Below the pieces are notes generated by a model. It saw only the letters and a program-made list of their open reading frames with translations. It did no database searches and was not told the DNA's origin. A DNA stretch of 64,000 bases, from the NCBI GenBank assembly GCA_018257865.1, contig JAEUBA010000012.1, positions 434,001 to 498,000 of the forward strand. The letters run 5' to 3'. Each line of letters opens with the position of its first letter. The first letter of the stretch is position 1. This document shows, one piece after another, positions 46,047 through 57,924 of the stretch. The DNA is from Stereocaulon alpinum (taxonomy: Eukaryota; Ascomycota; Lecanoromycetes; Lecanorales; Stereocaulaceae). The position numbers and the translations under genes were made by a program.

Positions 46047-48997
46047 CTAGAAGGACGAAGCGCCAACGCCCGGATAGTAGGGCCCATTCGTTCTACCGTA
46101 GGGTGCAACTGCTTGGAAAGCCTTTGGCCCGTTGCGATTTTCATAGTGAGTGCCTTCGTAGGAGCCCTCGATTTCTGCAAGCCGAGTACCGCGGTCGTAT
46201 TGCGATCGACGACGACGCTGCTCGTCACGAAAGTTTTGGCCGGCTCGAGGAGCGAAAAGTCCTACAAGATCGATCAGCACTCTCATCAGACACAGTCTTT
46301 CTTACTACTCACCGACATGCTCAGCATTCTCGATGCTTCTCCTAAATTTGGTTTGATTGTCTGGTGGCGGGAACGGCTCTTCTTGACCAGCCTCTGTGCC
46401 AGTACCAGTGTGGAAGAGCTACATATGGTTAGTGATACCCCTACTGTGAGTGTCAATACGATCGTGGCCTACCTTCGGACGAAATTCAGGATACTCAAGC
46501 ATGACTGAGCTATTGCGGAACTTTTGAATCAAACAGTCTCTACCTTGGATGGCTGCAGAAAGGTTAACAAGAATCAAAGTCACTAATAACAGAGTAACAT
46601 ACTAGCATAAGAGACTTCTGCGACCTTGTCACTATTGTAACAATTCCTGTAAGGTTGTGAGTGCTTGTCCATTATGCCGTTAGAGGATCATGAGGGCTTG
46701 CTCACCAGCGGTGGCCGGCTCTAGCGTTTACGAACTGCAGCCACGTTAGCTTCTCATGGAACTTCTAGATGGAGTGGGCACAGACTTCAATGATAGAGTA
46801 CGGCTATGGGGAGTTAGCATGGCAACATCTAGTCCTGTCGATTGATGTACACTTACATCCTCGAAGTTAATGAAAGCATAGCCAACGCTGCGGGAGTTTA
46901 GATTTGTGGGACAATAGTCTTCGTGGCAGTGAATCCCGTCAACTTACTTGCAGTTGTTCGCAAAGTCTGAAGACTCAGGGTTAGCCTTGAAGCAATAGTG
47001 GACCTAGAATTGATATACCAATACGGAGGTATATGAAGTCGTATTTGCCAAAGCTTGTTTCATTCACGATCTTCTTAAGCATGGCCTGAAGATTATCAGT
47101 CATGGAATGAATCGAGGGTCTGTGATACACACCAAGTCAACCTTGTTAGGGATGTTGCGCAGCATGATCTGTCAAATTATATCAGCGCCATCTTGCATCC
47201 AAGAACCGATGACTTACTGTTGTACGAACATCGATCCCTTGACCAATTCGGTTGATGTCGACAACGTTGTGGTGTCCAGAGGCATAGTCAAGACGTTGAC
47301 GTCCACCCATCTTGCTTTGGCCGTTCTGTCGCTGACCGTAGTGTCCTTGACGGTAATGCGGTAGTGTCAACGCTCCACGCTCTTGCCCAACAGCACCTGG
47401 GCCATAAGGTGACCACAGTGGCGATGGTACTGCGTAATTAGCGTAGGGGTCGTAGGTCGGACTCCAGCAGGAGCTCTGATCAGAAACACCGCCTGGAAAG
47501 CCATGAGTGTAGCTGCTTAACGATGATGGTGTGTTCTGTCCAGTGCCGGTGTTGCGATTGGTAAAGTGCCGGCTGCCTGGAGTTGAAATTGGAAATTGCG
47601 GGAACGATGGGGTGCGCGGAGTCTGAGGGCCATACGTGTCACGCTGGTTGCTTAGGCTCATATTCACCAAAGGTTTTTCCAACCCGGTATCCTTTCCGAT
47701 AATGAGAGGTCCAGGCACTTTAGATGGCCGTTGGTCAGTACTCTCAACATCGGGCTTGTAGACCGAGATGCTCAATGTACACCCCTGCTTGAGTCAGCAT
47801 TATGCAAGTACCCGATGATAGGGTTCGGGGCTTACGCTAATCTTGTGTCCATTCAGATCCATGACCTTGGTCACCGCAACGGCATCGAAGAACTCTGCTC
47901 GATATGAAACACATGGGTAATTCACCATGACCAATTCGAAGGCCAGCAGATGACCGACATTCCCAAGTGCTTCTTCAACAATAGCACCAATGTTGGCACC
48001 ATCGAAGCGATCAAATGGACCTGCGAACTGGGCCGTTGCAAGTACTTGGCCTTCGAATTCCGTGACTTGAGAGTTTTTGAGACTCTCCGGCTGATGCTTC
48101 GATACAAACTCTTTGGGATCAATGAACTTGGAGACCCATGCCCCGTAGTTGGTCTTGAGGAGCATATGTGCGCGGTCGGCATCGTGGAGGTCGTCGAATT
48201 TGACGTAGACTGCACCGACGGCAGCCAATTCGGTAAGCACAACGAATTTCAGGGATGGAAAGTTCTTTTTCTAATGCTTGTCAACAAGTGTTCAAGCATG
48301 GCACGTGATGAAGACTCACATTGAAGATTGCTTGAATGTCCTTGACTGAAGTTCCTAGAGTGATCTGGCTGATCATCAAAGCCCTCGATAGGCCTCCATC
48401 TGAAGAAAAGAGACCGTTCTTAAGGTCTCCGATCCTGAAATTAAAGGCATCCATTGAGGAGGGTGACAAGCCAGCCGATGTGAGCATGTCAGTTCCCGGG
48501 AAACCGGGCAACATACCACTCGTGGCAGTAGCATGATTCGAGGAGGTCTGTGGCACTAGTGATTGTGCATCGAGTAGTGGGGCTTTGGCACCATATTGAC
48601 GAATTGAGGACGAGACGGAAACTCCATGGCTACTGGACAAATCGTTGCTCGATGCAGGGGTGAAGGTCAGAGCGGTAGGAGACAGCTTAGATGTATCAGA
48701 CGAGATTCTCGTCGAGGCAGACAAGGAAGGAGCCGACACGAAAGGGTCGTGGGATGCCAAAGAATTGGAATTGCCAGCTTTGCCGTTCGGGCTGAAGTTG
48801 GTATTGGCACGGACAAGATTGAAAGGAGGTGGTACTTTAGGTCGGGAAATCCCATGGGCTCCAGGCTTGAGGTCATGAACATTTTCTGGAGAGAAGGGAG
48901 AGAGCTTTGTTGCAGGAGTCCCATGGTGAGACTCGACTTCTTCGGATGAATTGGGGCTGACAGCAATGCCATTGCGGCCATTGACGACTGCCATCAT
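46047..48997 (-). CDS. Mei2-like RNA-binding protein, 13 exons
   Basis: Exons are 48997-48320, 48270-47836, 47784-47218, 47168-47133, 47085-47019, 46966-46948, 46887-46857, 46803-46786, 46734-46706, 46646-46603, 46552-46473, 46418-46313 and 46261-46047, 774 aa. A long Ser/Pro-rich N-terminus leads to two weak RRM-like segments (ALMISQITLGTSVKDIQAIF; LAFELVMVNYPCVSYRAEFF), then the C-terminal Mei2 RRM: IMLRNIPNKVDLAMLKKIV, FGKYDFIYLRIDFANNCNVG, YAFINFEDPYSIIEFVNARA and ATIQGRDCLIQKFRNSSVM. Mei2 relatives bind meiotic or developmental RNAs. Eleven in-phase junctions at family-conserved sequence make the model strong. The alternative start at 48994 is one codon in. Confidence 0.9.
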
Positions 48998-50067
48998 TGT
49001 GAGTCTCTGAGCTGAGGGTGCCTGGTCCTTGCAGGGTGCGTTAAGTTGTAAGGGGAAGGAGGTATAGACAAAATTGAACAAAACAGTATGCAGTACGAGG
49101 CTTATCGAAAGAAGAACACACTCTGTGGCGAGAAGGCAGTGACTTGGGGAGGAAAGTAAGAGGAAAGGATGGGGATGAGGTAAGGAAGGAGGAAAGAGAA
49201 AGTTGGGGGGGGAAAGGTGCACAGGCGATTTGTTGTTCATGAATACACTAGGTCACCAATCCAGGGCAAGAGCACCTCATGGAAGTTGCACTTGACAAAT
49301 ATCCACCAACAGGCCTGTCGGAACTCCGGGAACTCGTCCGAGCCTCGGATTCTTGATTTCGATGGGCCATCGGGCTTTCCGATTTACGAACTCAAGCTAT
49401 TATGTTCTATGAGTTGCGTGCGTAGTGGCCATTTACACCAACTGATAATCCCAGTTGCAGACTCCGAGCAGTTGCTGACCTTATCAGCAATCTTCGGTGA
49501 GCCTCAAACTGGACGATGTTCTGCACTGGCAGCTGTATCACGAGTTTATATAAGTCTGCATCAAGTGGAAGTATATAGCATCATATCGGAGACATCAGTA
49601 ATTCGAGGAACATTACCTCGGCACGTACTTGTCACTCCTCAAGGACCTCGGACAGAGCTAGCACATGGATCTAACTATATCACACTTTCATGTTAGAACG
49701 ATGAGATGGTACGTTGAAGCAACGTTGAGATGGTGACGGGAGGGGAAAGTACCATTATGTGGGAATGCCAAGGCTGCAGATCATCTGCCGGGATACCTAC
49801 CTTATGCATAACCTTACGAGCTTACCTCGCTTACCAAAGAGGACTGAGATCCCGAAACGAGCCCTTGAAAGTCAATGCAGCAACAGATGTACCACATTGT
49901 CCGTACGTGAAGGTGCGATAGCTCATCCTCTCGACAATCTTCGCCGTTTTTGACATACCGTGGACTGAACGTTGGCTTTGCCAATTCATGAAGTCTTGAT
50001 GGACACTTGAACGGGACTTCCGCGCTTGATTGTTGAAGATACTGTTCCTTCGGCCTACTCTCCTAGG
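48998..50067. other. Divergent region, MEI2-like/SEC15
   Basis: 1.07 kb. A 159-codon open frame (49217-49696 plus) shows no family features and poor context. The stretch near the Mei2-like start is purine-rich on the plus strand (GGAAGGAGGAAAG), probably its leader. No repeats. Confidence 0.45.
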
Positions 50068-52591
50068 ATGCCATCCGCGGTTGACTCTCGGAGGGAGCTG
50101 GAATATGCAGTGCAGCAGGTATACAAACGATAAATACAGCCCCATGCCTCCATGTAGACTCTGACATTGCACAGATTGTTCAAGCTCCATCTGATAATGA
50201 ATACTTCAATCAGCTTCTACCCGCAATCAAAGACGCCAGCAAAGGAGGCCAAGGCCAACAGCTCCTGCAATCCCTCACTCAATACTCCGCAAATCGTGAG
50301 GCGGAAATTGAACGGATATGCAACACAAATCACCAGGGTTTCGTCACCTCTGTCAACCAGCTTCTGCATGTTCGCGACGGTACAGTCATTGTGACCTCCG
50401 AGATTCTACAACTCAATCAATCTATTCAGTCAAGCACCGAGAAGTTGGCTGAGCAGAAAAAGGCCCTTGTTGACTCGCGCGGGGTGCGGCAGAATATAGA
50501 TGAGGCTACACAGGCTCTGCGTGATTGTCTAGAGGTGCTACGGCTGGCCAACCAAGTCCATGATTTGCTTAGCAGGAAGAGCCATTACTCCGCATTGAGA
50601 GCGCTGGATGAATTGCAAAATGTCCATCTGAAAGAGATTACTCAATACAAGATTGCGGAGATGATTCAGAAGTCAGTCCCTGCGACAAAGAAGCTCATCG
50701 CTGAGGCGGTGATGAGCGACCTAAACACCTGGCTTTTTCGGATCCGAGAGACGTCTCAATTTCTTGGTGAGGTAGCTTTCTATCACACTGAGCAGAGGCG
50801 GACTCGGCAGAAGGATCGAGCTGAAGCTTTTCCTTATCTCAATAACTTCAAGCTTAATTCGGCTATTGAACTCGTATCTGACGAGACTGAAGAATTCGAC
50901 ATACTTGATAACGAGGATGTCCAGGTGGACTTCACACCCTTGTTTGAATGTCTCCACATACACAATTCTCTGGGCCAGACTGACAAGTTCCGCGCCGAGT
51001 ATGCCGCCACTCGAAGGCAGCAAAAAGAGCTTCTTATGCCCGCCTCTATAACTTTGATCGACGTAGAAGGCGCCAGTCTCAGCGAACTCTTAGAGGGGAT
51101 CGCGGGCTTTGCAATCGTAGAGAAGGCGACAATGAAGAAGACCCCAGAACTAAGGTCTTCTGTAGACGTTGATGAGCTTTGGGACTCGATGTGCCAATCA
51201 GCTATTATGCTGATATCCAAGGCATTGCATGAGGTTACTAACGCTGAAGTCCTGCTCAAAATCAAGGGTCACATCGCACTCTTCATCCAAACAATGGACG
51301 TGAGTGCAGACCCGTATTTTGCCTGCGCTGCGAACCTTCAGGCTAATCAGTCATAGTCATGGAATTATCCAGTGGGCGCTCTTGATGCATTTCTTCTAAA
51401 ACTGTTCGAGAAGTACGCGGAGCTTCTAAAGAGACGCTTTAGTGACGACTTCCAAGAGATCGTCTCTACTGATGACTACATGCCGATGCCAATCAATAAA
51501 TTAGATGAGTATGATAAGGTAGTCAACGTCAGCTGGTATACGCCGGACAAGCCTCGAGAAGAGATACGCTTCCCATGTGTTCTCCCGTTCTCTCAGATGT
51601 ATCCACTGTGCTGCATCGATATAAGAAACTTCTTGAACCAATTTTACTTCTTCTCCGATGATCATTTTCAGCATCCAAGAGTTATCGACGAGACTCTCAA
51701 AACTTCGCTCGATACCCTCCTATCAGAGAGTGTCTGTCGGTTGTTGGTCGAACGACTTAGTTCGCAGTACCTTGGACAAATCGTCCAAATCCTCATCAAT
51801 CTGGAGCATTTTGAGATTGCTTGTCAAGAGCTGGAGCCTTTGCTCGCTGCGGCGAGGTCTACCGCCTCCGTGGGTGGGAACGTTATTCTGAATGCTACCG
51901 AAGAGTTTCGCAGCAACAAGAAGACGGCCGAGAAGCGGATATTTGAGCTTGTCAATTCGAAGATCGATGACCTTATTGGGACTGCAGAGTACGACTGGAT
52001 GGCACCTACACTCGAGAAGGAACCCAGCAATTATATGCAGACACTCACGAGGTATTTATCCAACATCATGAACTCTGTTCTTTTGGGTCTACCTACAGAA
52101 ATCAAGGAACTCATCTACTTTGATGCGCTGAGTCATGCAGCGACCATGATCCTTTCACTTCCTTTATCATCAGACGTGAGGCGGATAAACCCCAATGGAG
52201 TTGCTGCGCTCGCCAAAGATGTTCAGTACCTAACCGAATTCGTGGATACCCTTGGAAACCCGATCCTGCGGGAAAATTTGGACGAACTACAACAGACCAT
52301 TGTGTTGATGCAGGCTGAGAACTCGGATGAATTCTATGACGTCGCTACCAGGAACAAGAAGTACGGAAGGGTAGATGCGATGAATGGCCCGATCTTACTC
52401 GAGAAGTAAGTAAACCATGCCATTGCGCTGGGTTTGACACTTTAAGCCCGAGCGCTCCGCTAACAATCCACAGACTCACCCATACCGTACAGATTCCAGC
52501 GAATTTCAGATCAGACAAGTTCCAAGCACTGTCATCTCGTTTTGGAATGAAGTCTCTGCAGCGGGCCCAAGCTGAAGAATCCAAGGATTGA
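50068..52591 (+). CDS. SEC15: Exocyst complex component Sec15
   Basis: Exons are 50068-50118, 50175-51299, 51357-52405 and 52474-52591, 780 aa. Sec15 is the Rab (Sec4) effector of the exocyst, which tethers post-Golgi vesicles at the plasma membrane. The N-terminal coiled coil (LQLNQSIQSSTEKLAEQKKA) is followed by helical-bundle motifs typical of Sec15: LLSRKSHYSALRALDELQNV, FTPLFECLHIHNSLGQTDKF, DSWNYPVGALDAFLLKLFEK, PCVLPFSQMYPLCCIDIRNF and NQFYFFSDDH. The C-terminus ends RFGMKSLQRAQAEE. Length matches fungal Sec15. The start was fixed by the acceptor at 50174, which opens a frame continuous with the large exon. Confidence 0.93.
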
Positions 52592-53148
52592 TGAAGACAG
52601 CAAGTTCAGACTTGGGCTAGGGATATTGATCGTATACTGCAGCAGACGTGAAAAATTGCAGAGGGCATGCTTGCCTACCGTGGGACTATTCTCCCACGCA
52701 TCGGCAATCTGCACTGCGTCAAGGTCAGTCATTTGACCACCAGGCCCCAAATGGAATGTATCCGCTCCACTTGATCTCGATATTCCAAGGCCGGGAATGG
52801 CTATGGAGTTAAAGGCATCGTCCGCACAGGTAAGCTCTAAGTACAAGCTCTCCGAATTAGGGTTCGCGGTTTTTTGGATGCTCGCACCTCCAATATGCAA
52901 TCACGGAGACATTAACATTCAACCAGATTATGAGATCCTGTAGGAGCAAACCTCTGCAGGTCAAGGTATGTCTCACTCACTAGATGTATCAAAGCTCGCC
53001 ATAGTCTAACTGCTCGCAGCGCTTTAGATGTGATGATCCATAACCATGCCAATCCATCGCTAAGCTCTTGTACTTTGCCATAACGCCCGGCGTACCTCCA
53101 TTCCGTTTAATGTAGCAACAACGTCATCACAGCCAATGCCCGTACACC
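52592..53148. other. Convergent interval, SEC15/HAP5
   Basis: 557 bp between facing stops. A minus-strand frame (52900-52532) is open, contains an unrecognised but protein-like stretch (residues about 22-75), and runs antisense into the last SEC15 exon. I do not call it a gene; see the separate observation. Confidence 0.4.
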
Positions 53149-54418
53149 TCAGCCCACCTCATAATCCCGCTCACCCTCAGCATCCGCGTCACCTTCACCT
53201 CCGTCGTGCCGTGGATACTGGTGGCCTGGATTTTGTCCTCCCGATGGATCTTGACTTCTTTGATTGACTTGGTACATCTTTGATGGAATAGTCAGCCAGT
53301 ATTCCCTTCAAAAATTGTATGCAGAGCGATTTACCTGCTGAGTTGGCATAGGCGTATAGCCGTACATGCCCTCGAACATTGGTTGCGGTGGTTGCCCGTA
53401 GGCATTTGCAGGATCTGGGGGTACCTGGGTTGCGTATATTCCTTGCTGAGCCCTGAATTCCTGCTCTTGTGCCATCTGACGGTTATCGAAGGAAGGAATA
53501 TCATGATGGCCCATATGCTGTGGCTGTTGTTGCTGTGGATGGCCCGGAGGAGGCTGTTGCTGGACGTTGTTCGGGGGGGGAATGATCTGGCTACTTGACG
53601 CGGGTTGCGCTGCAGCTCCTCCGCCTGTCCCTGCGCCTTGGTTTGATCTCTTTGCATGACTTGCGGCTTCTTCGCGAGGGACAATATCAATCAAGAAATC
53701 AAACATGTCTGATTTTGCCAGGGCTGAAGCAATGTCCGAGCGTTGCAGTGTCCTTCGTTTGTTCTCCTCTGCATGGATCCACGCACGCATGGTCAACTCA
53801 GTAATGAAGATATCACAGCCTTTGGCGAACAGGATAGGTGCCTCTGCAGATATCATTTTAACGTCCGGGTCCGCCTTCATCACCTTCTTTATTCTGGCCA
53901 AGGGGAGTTGATGAAGCTTGTAATCGTGGGTGTCATTCTCGAGGTTGTTGATGGTCTGCTGCCAATAGGTCGTCAAAATGTCGCGATAGTTACCATTGAG
54001 TCCTTGACTGACCTAGAGCGCGTCAGTCTTTGTCTTTGTGGGTATCAAAGTTGAAGGATACCCACATTAGCCCAGGTACCCGTGTAAAACTCGGGTGCTG
54101 TGAAACCTGTTTGCGCCGCTACCTGTAGTTGTGATCAGTATGTGCATGAAGTACAGTGATGCTTCTGGCCCTAGGATGGGAATCACTGCGACGTACTGAG
54201 GCGCTTGCACCTGTGGTAGAGTGATATTATTAGCTTGCTGGTTGACTATGAGGGTATGCAAAATCGCGTAACATGGCGCTTGGGGCCACAGCCAGGACTG
54301 AACCTCCGGAAGCGAGAATAGTGATAGGCAACATACCGTAATGTCCTCCATTGCTGGGATCATATTTCGGTTGCTGGTGTTGCTGCCCCTGCCCGGAGCC
54401 TGGTGGGTTCTGATCCAT
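53149..54418 (-). CDS. HAP5: CCAAT-binding complex subunit Hap5/HapE (NF-YC)
   Basis: Exons are 54418-54337, 54245-54187, 54122-54066, 54012-53335 and 53277-53149, 334 aa. It carries the H2A-like histone fold: LPLARIKKVMKADPDVKMIS, EAPILFAKGCDIFITELTMR and RRTLQRSDIASALAKSDMFD. Upstream is the fungal-specific Hap4/HapX-contact extension, NVSQGLNGNYRDILTTYWQQ with TINNLENDTHDYK. With HapB and HapC it binds CCAAT and controls iron, redox and secondary metabolism. A Gln/Pro-rich tail follows. The last exon (acidic, ending EGERDYEVG) is inferred from a good intron (GTAAAT to AAAG, branch CTGAC); if that intron is not used the protein ends at 53308. Confidence 0.93.
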
Positions 54419-55287
54419 GGTTTGATTCCGTTTGCCGGGAATCCGGAAGGGAGGTGGGCAACGGGAAATAAAGGGTTCGCAATCAACGTGCGACTTCGAT
54501 TGGGATGTTTCCGATCGTGTAAGTCTGCTTGCGGATATACGAAAAGGATATGAGGGCGGTGAGAGTAGAGCTCTGGAGTTTTGGAGACTAAGAAGTGGTG
54601 CGCGAGAAGTCGCAATGTCTTGAATGGAGTCGCGATTTTCACAGAGAGTGAAAGCAGCAATGGCGACCAAGTCTTTCGGGTGTCCAAGCTGGATTTTAAG
54701 GAAAGGATGTGATGAGGTCTCTTGAATGAACGGTCAACAAGACAGCGAATTGGCGCTCGAGTAAGTGCCAACCTTGCCCTTCAGCGCTAGAAATCCAGCT
54801 TTAGCGGGGCACGGAAGATCTTCGCGGATCACCCCACGCCCAAGTCTAAGCCTAAATCGTCATCCAAACCGCTTTCTTCACAACAGTCTTGCTGCATGGC
54901 AACCCAATAGTATTACCCAACCGTCACAAGGCTGCAATGCTGCCATTAGCAAGGGGAAGTGTTGGACCCTCATAAGTGCCTCATACTCTAGGCTGAAACT
55001 AGGTAGCCAACAGCTGAATTGCTTCAAACATGAAGTCAAGCATATCAGAGCATTGATGCGAAAAAGTCGTTGAGCACTTGCTTTCGAGCTGTTCAAGGTG
55101 CTAGCTCATTCTCATTACCTAAGCACCTGCATGGCATATGGGAAAGATACATGACATCTCTGTGTAGTGTGCTCTAGCCCGTGGCGCATATATTGCAGAG
55201 CGACCGTTCTGTTAGCGGCCGAGGTGAAATTTGCCGAAAACCCAAATCCTTGCAGCCACACACGTTCAAGAGAAGCGTTCACAGGCC
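54419..55287. promoter_or_regulatory. Divergent region, HAP5/FCF2
   Basis: 869 bp between divergent starts. No ORF with family features. It presumably holds both promoters, and the HAP5 side may carry a long leader. No motif can be named. Confidence 0.4.
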
Positions 55288-56242
55288 ATGTCTCCCAGCC
55301 AGCAGAATTTGGCCATGCAAGACGTCTGTGAGAAAGACGACTTGTCCGATGGACAAATGAAGTCGCTCCTCCAGCGAGCTGATCTTCGACTTCGCACAAC
55401 AGAGTCTACTAAGAAGCAGATTCTCGAAGCTTCGAGGTATGTTGCGGCATCCAAGATCTTGACCTTACCATACTAATTGTCACATAGAATACCCAAGCTC
55501 GACCCAGGAGGCATAGCACAACCGTACATCATTTCGACCGATGGTGTAGCTCGGGCAGACCCCAGAAGACTCGTTGGTAGACAAGACAGACGCCTCTCGA
55601 ATACCGCACGCAGAGTTGAGGATCCGTTCAAGATGATAGAGCGTATTAAGAAGGTGAGTCTTATTACGAAAATGGTTGCTTTAGTACCCTATGATGAATG
55701 TTACCCATTTGTCCTTGAGGCAGACATTCCGGTCCCGTCTTGGGTACCAGCTCTGCATCGCTGAGAGACTTTCTACATAGTTACTCTGAGGATTTATCGT
55801 GCCCGAATGCCCCTATACATTCATTATGGTTCAAACACGTATGCTGACGGCTTGACAGGAAAAAGGAGCTTCTACAGGACCGGGTTTCTTTGATATGCCA
55901 CGTACGAAATTCACTCCTGAGCTGAAGGCAGACTTGCAACTCCTCAAAATGCGATCCATACTCGATCCCCACCGTCATTACAAAAAGGAGTATTCCAAGG
56001 CCTCAGTACCCGAATATTCACAGGTCGGCATGATCATCGAAGGTCCAACTGAGTATCTTAGCTCTCGACTTCTAAATAGAGAACGAAAACGAACTTTCGT
56101 AGAGGAGGTTTTGGCCGATAAGACATCTACTGGACGTTTCAAACGCAAATACAACGACATTCAGGCATCCAAGACGAGTGGTGGGAAAGCGTTTTACAAG
56201 ACCCTGAAGAACAACAGATCCGGTGGTGATCGTAAACGCTGA
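55288..56242 (+). CDS. FCF2: rRNA-processing protein Fcf2
   Basis: Exons are 55288-55436, 55488-55653 and 55859-56242, 232 aa. Fcf2 is an SSU-processome factor needed for early pre-rRNA cleavages at A0, A1 and A2. The C-terminal Fcf2 domain is clear: GPGFFDMPRTKFTPELKADL, LLKMRSILDPHRHYKKEYSK, VGMIIEGPTEYLSSRLLNRE and TFVEEVLADKTSTGRFKRKY. The N-terminal ~100 residues are charged and less conserved. The start could be 55231, 55288 or 55315; 55288 is a compromise. Intron 2 (205 bp) is longer than average here. Confidence 0.92.
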
Positions 56243-56396
56243 ACTGAACGTGCAACAAGCCGTGCCCACTCGGGGACTCCCTTACAGCTGATTTCACATT
56301 TGAGAGATTGGCCCGATAGCTGACCGATTCACCATACGGGCCATGCTTTGAAGGACCTCCCACCCCCACCCAAATGACCCGTTAAAGCTCCTTCCT

Positions 56397-57670
56397 TCAA
56401 TGAACGTGGTCGGCGCCCAATATATCTCGTACTAGCAGGCCTACCAATTGCTATAGAATCTTCTTAGCTTACAAAGCCCAGTTTCCTGAGTTGACCTTAC
56501 CTGGACATCTGCGGCAGCTTTCCGGCCAGCAGCCAACACTTCCTCATGGCTTGCTTTACCCTCCCCGATGGCTTTATTTAGGTCATGAGCGCTTGAATGT
56601 TGGATGTCAATGTTATCGCCTCGTGGCCCAGTTCCGAGTACTGCGTTATTGGTTACGAGGCTGAGCGCAATTACCCTGATGTCACAGTGCCGGGCGACAA
56701 TGATCTCCGGAACCGTTGACATTCCTACAACATCAGCTCCAAGACTACGCAGCACGCGGCATTCTGCCCTGGTTTCATAGCTGCTGAGGCTTAGTGTCGG
56801 TTCAAATCATGATCAAGACCGCACAGACACACCTAGGCCCTCCAACAAAAGCATAAACACCCTCATGTAAGCGCCTCGTACTCCCTATGCCGCGATCGAG
56901 GCTCTTCCACAGCTGGTGGGTGCGCCGTCGCAGATCAAGATCATATGCATCTGACAAAGCTGGGAAGCGGGTTCCGAAATCATCTGCATTTGGCCCTCTC
57001 AATGGATGGATGCCTGCGAGACCAGCAAGGTTGATGTGCTTGAAGACGTCAGACTCTCATGATTAGAAGACTATATGGTCTTACGTCTTGCAGAACCACA
57101 AGGTCTCCAACGGAATAGTCCGGATTTAAGCCACCAGCAGCATTGGTGACTAGGACAAATTGATCAATGATGACGGACAGAATCATGGGTTTCCATACCA
57201 ATGATGGTTCTCACCCCGAGGCGCTTCATAAGTCGTATAGGGAATGTAATGCTCTGAATGGAGTGGCCTTCATAATAACTGCGCAAGCAAATGAACCACG
57301 TTTTCGAATAGCTCAAGGATTCATTGAAGACTGACTGTACCCTGCCGACCATCAAGACCACAGGTTTTTCGTTCAGCTCGAACAACCCAAAGAGAAGTTT
57401 GCCGGCATGGCCAGGCACTATCTTATTCATTAGCGTTGTTTTCATATTGCAATGCCCTGAGGTGTTTGCTTTACCGGTGCTCAGTGGAAAGTGAGGAACG
57501 TCAGCATACGGGACTTCGCAACGTGGCTCAGGTAGAACACTCTCAGCCAAGCCGTTTAATCCAGAACCACATATTATTCCAATGACAGGCTTGTGTAACT
57601 CAGCAGGTACCTTACTCTGCAAGTAGGTTAAAGCCTCAGCTGCCTGCTCTGAAAGAGTAGCGTTGTCCAT
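56397..57670 (-). CDS. PNP1: Purine nucleoside phosphorylase
   Basis: Exons are 57670-57475, 57417-57336, 57278-57199, 57149-57085, 57038-56833, 56780-56501 and 56450-56397, 320 aa. The enzyme splits inosine and guanosine with phosphate in purine salvage. Motifs in order: IGIICGSGLNGLAES (phosphate-binding Ser), VPGHAGKLLFG, GRVHYYEGHS (phosphate His), TNAAGGLNPDYSVGDLVVL, GGPSYETRAECRVLRSLGAD (catalytic Glu), VGMSTVPEIIVARH and LVTNNAVLG (purine-binding Asn). Start 57670 has a good Kozak context; an in-frame ATG at 57688 would add six residues. The last exon (18 codons) gives QLVGLLVRDILG, where the family has a C-terminal helix. Confidence 0.94.
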
Positions 57671-57924
57671 GGCTGCTTTGTCGTACATATAAGATTTCAA
57701 TATTGACCAAGCTTGATAGACCTAGAGAAACTTCTCTAGAACCCTTGACTGGAAAGAAATATAGATGTATCTCTGCATCCAAGTCCATTCCCTTGAATTG
57801 ATGCGTACCACACCCAAAAAACCTAATGCTCGCCGTTTGCACATCATAAACCCATAATTGCCGGAGTTTAGCCGCCGCCTGAGGTTTCCAATTCGCTCAC
57901 CAGGTCCCAAGCAACCACAAGCCC
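57671..57924. promoter_or_regulatory. Divergent promoter PNP1/RSM10
   Basis: 254 bp between divergent start codons. No distinct motif recognised. Confidence 0.4.

Noticed and set aside
49217..49696. 159-codon plus-strand frame between MEI2-like and SEC15
   Set aside because: No family resemblance, codon use unlike neighbours, and no splice or start context to support it.
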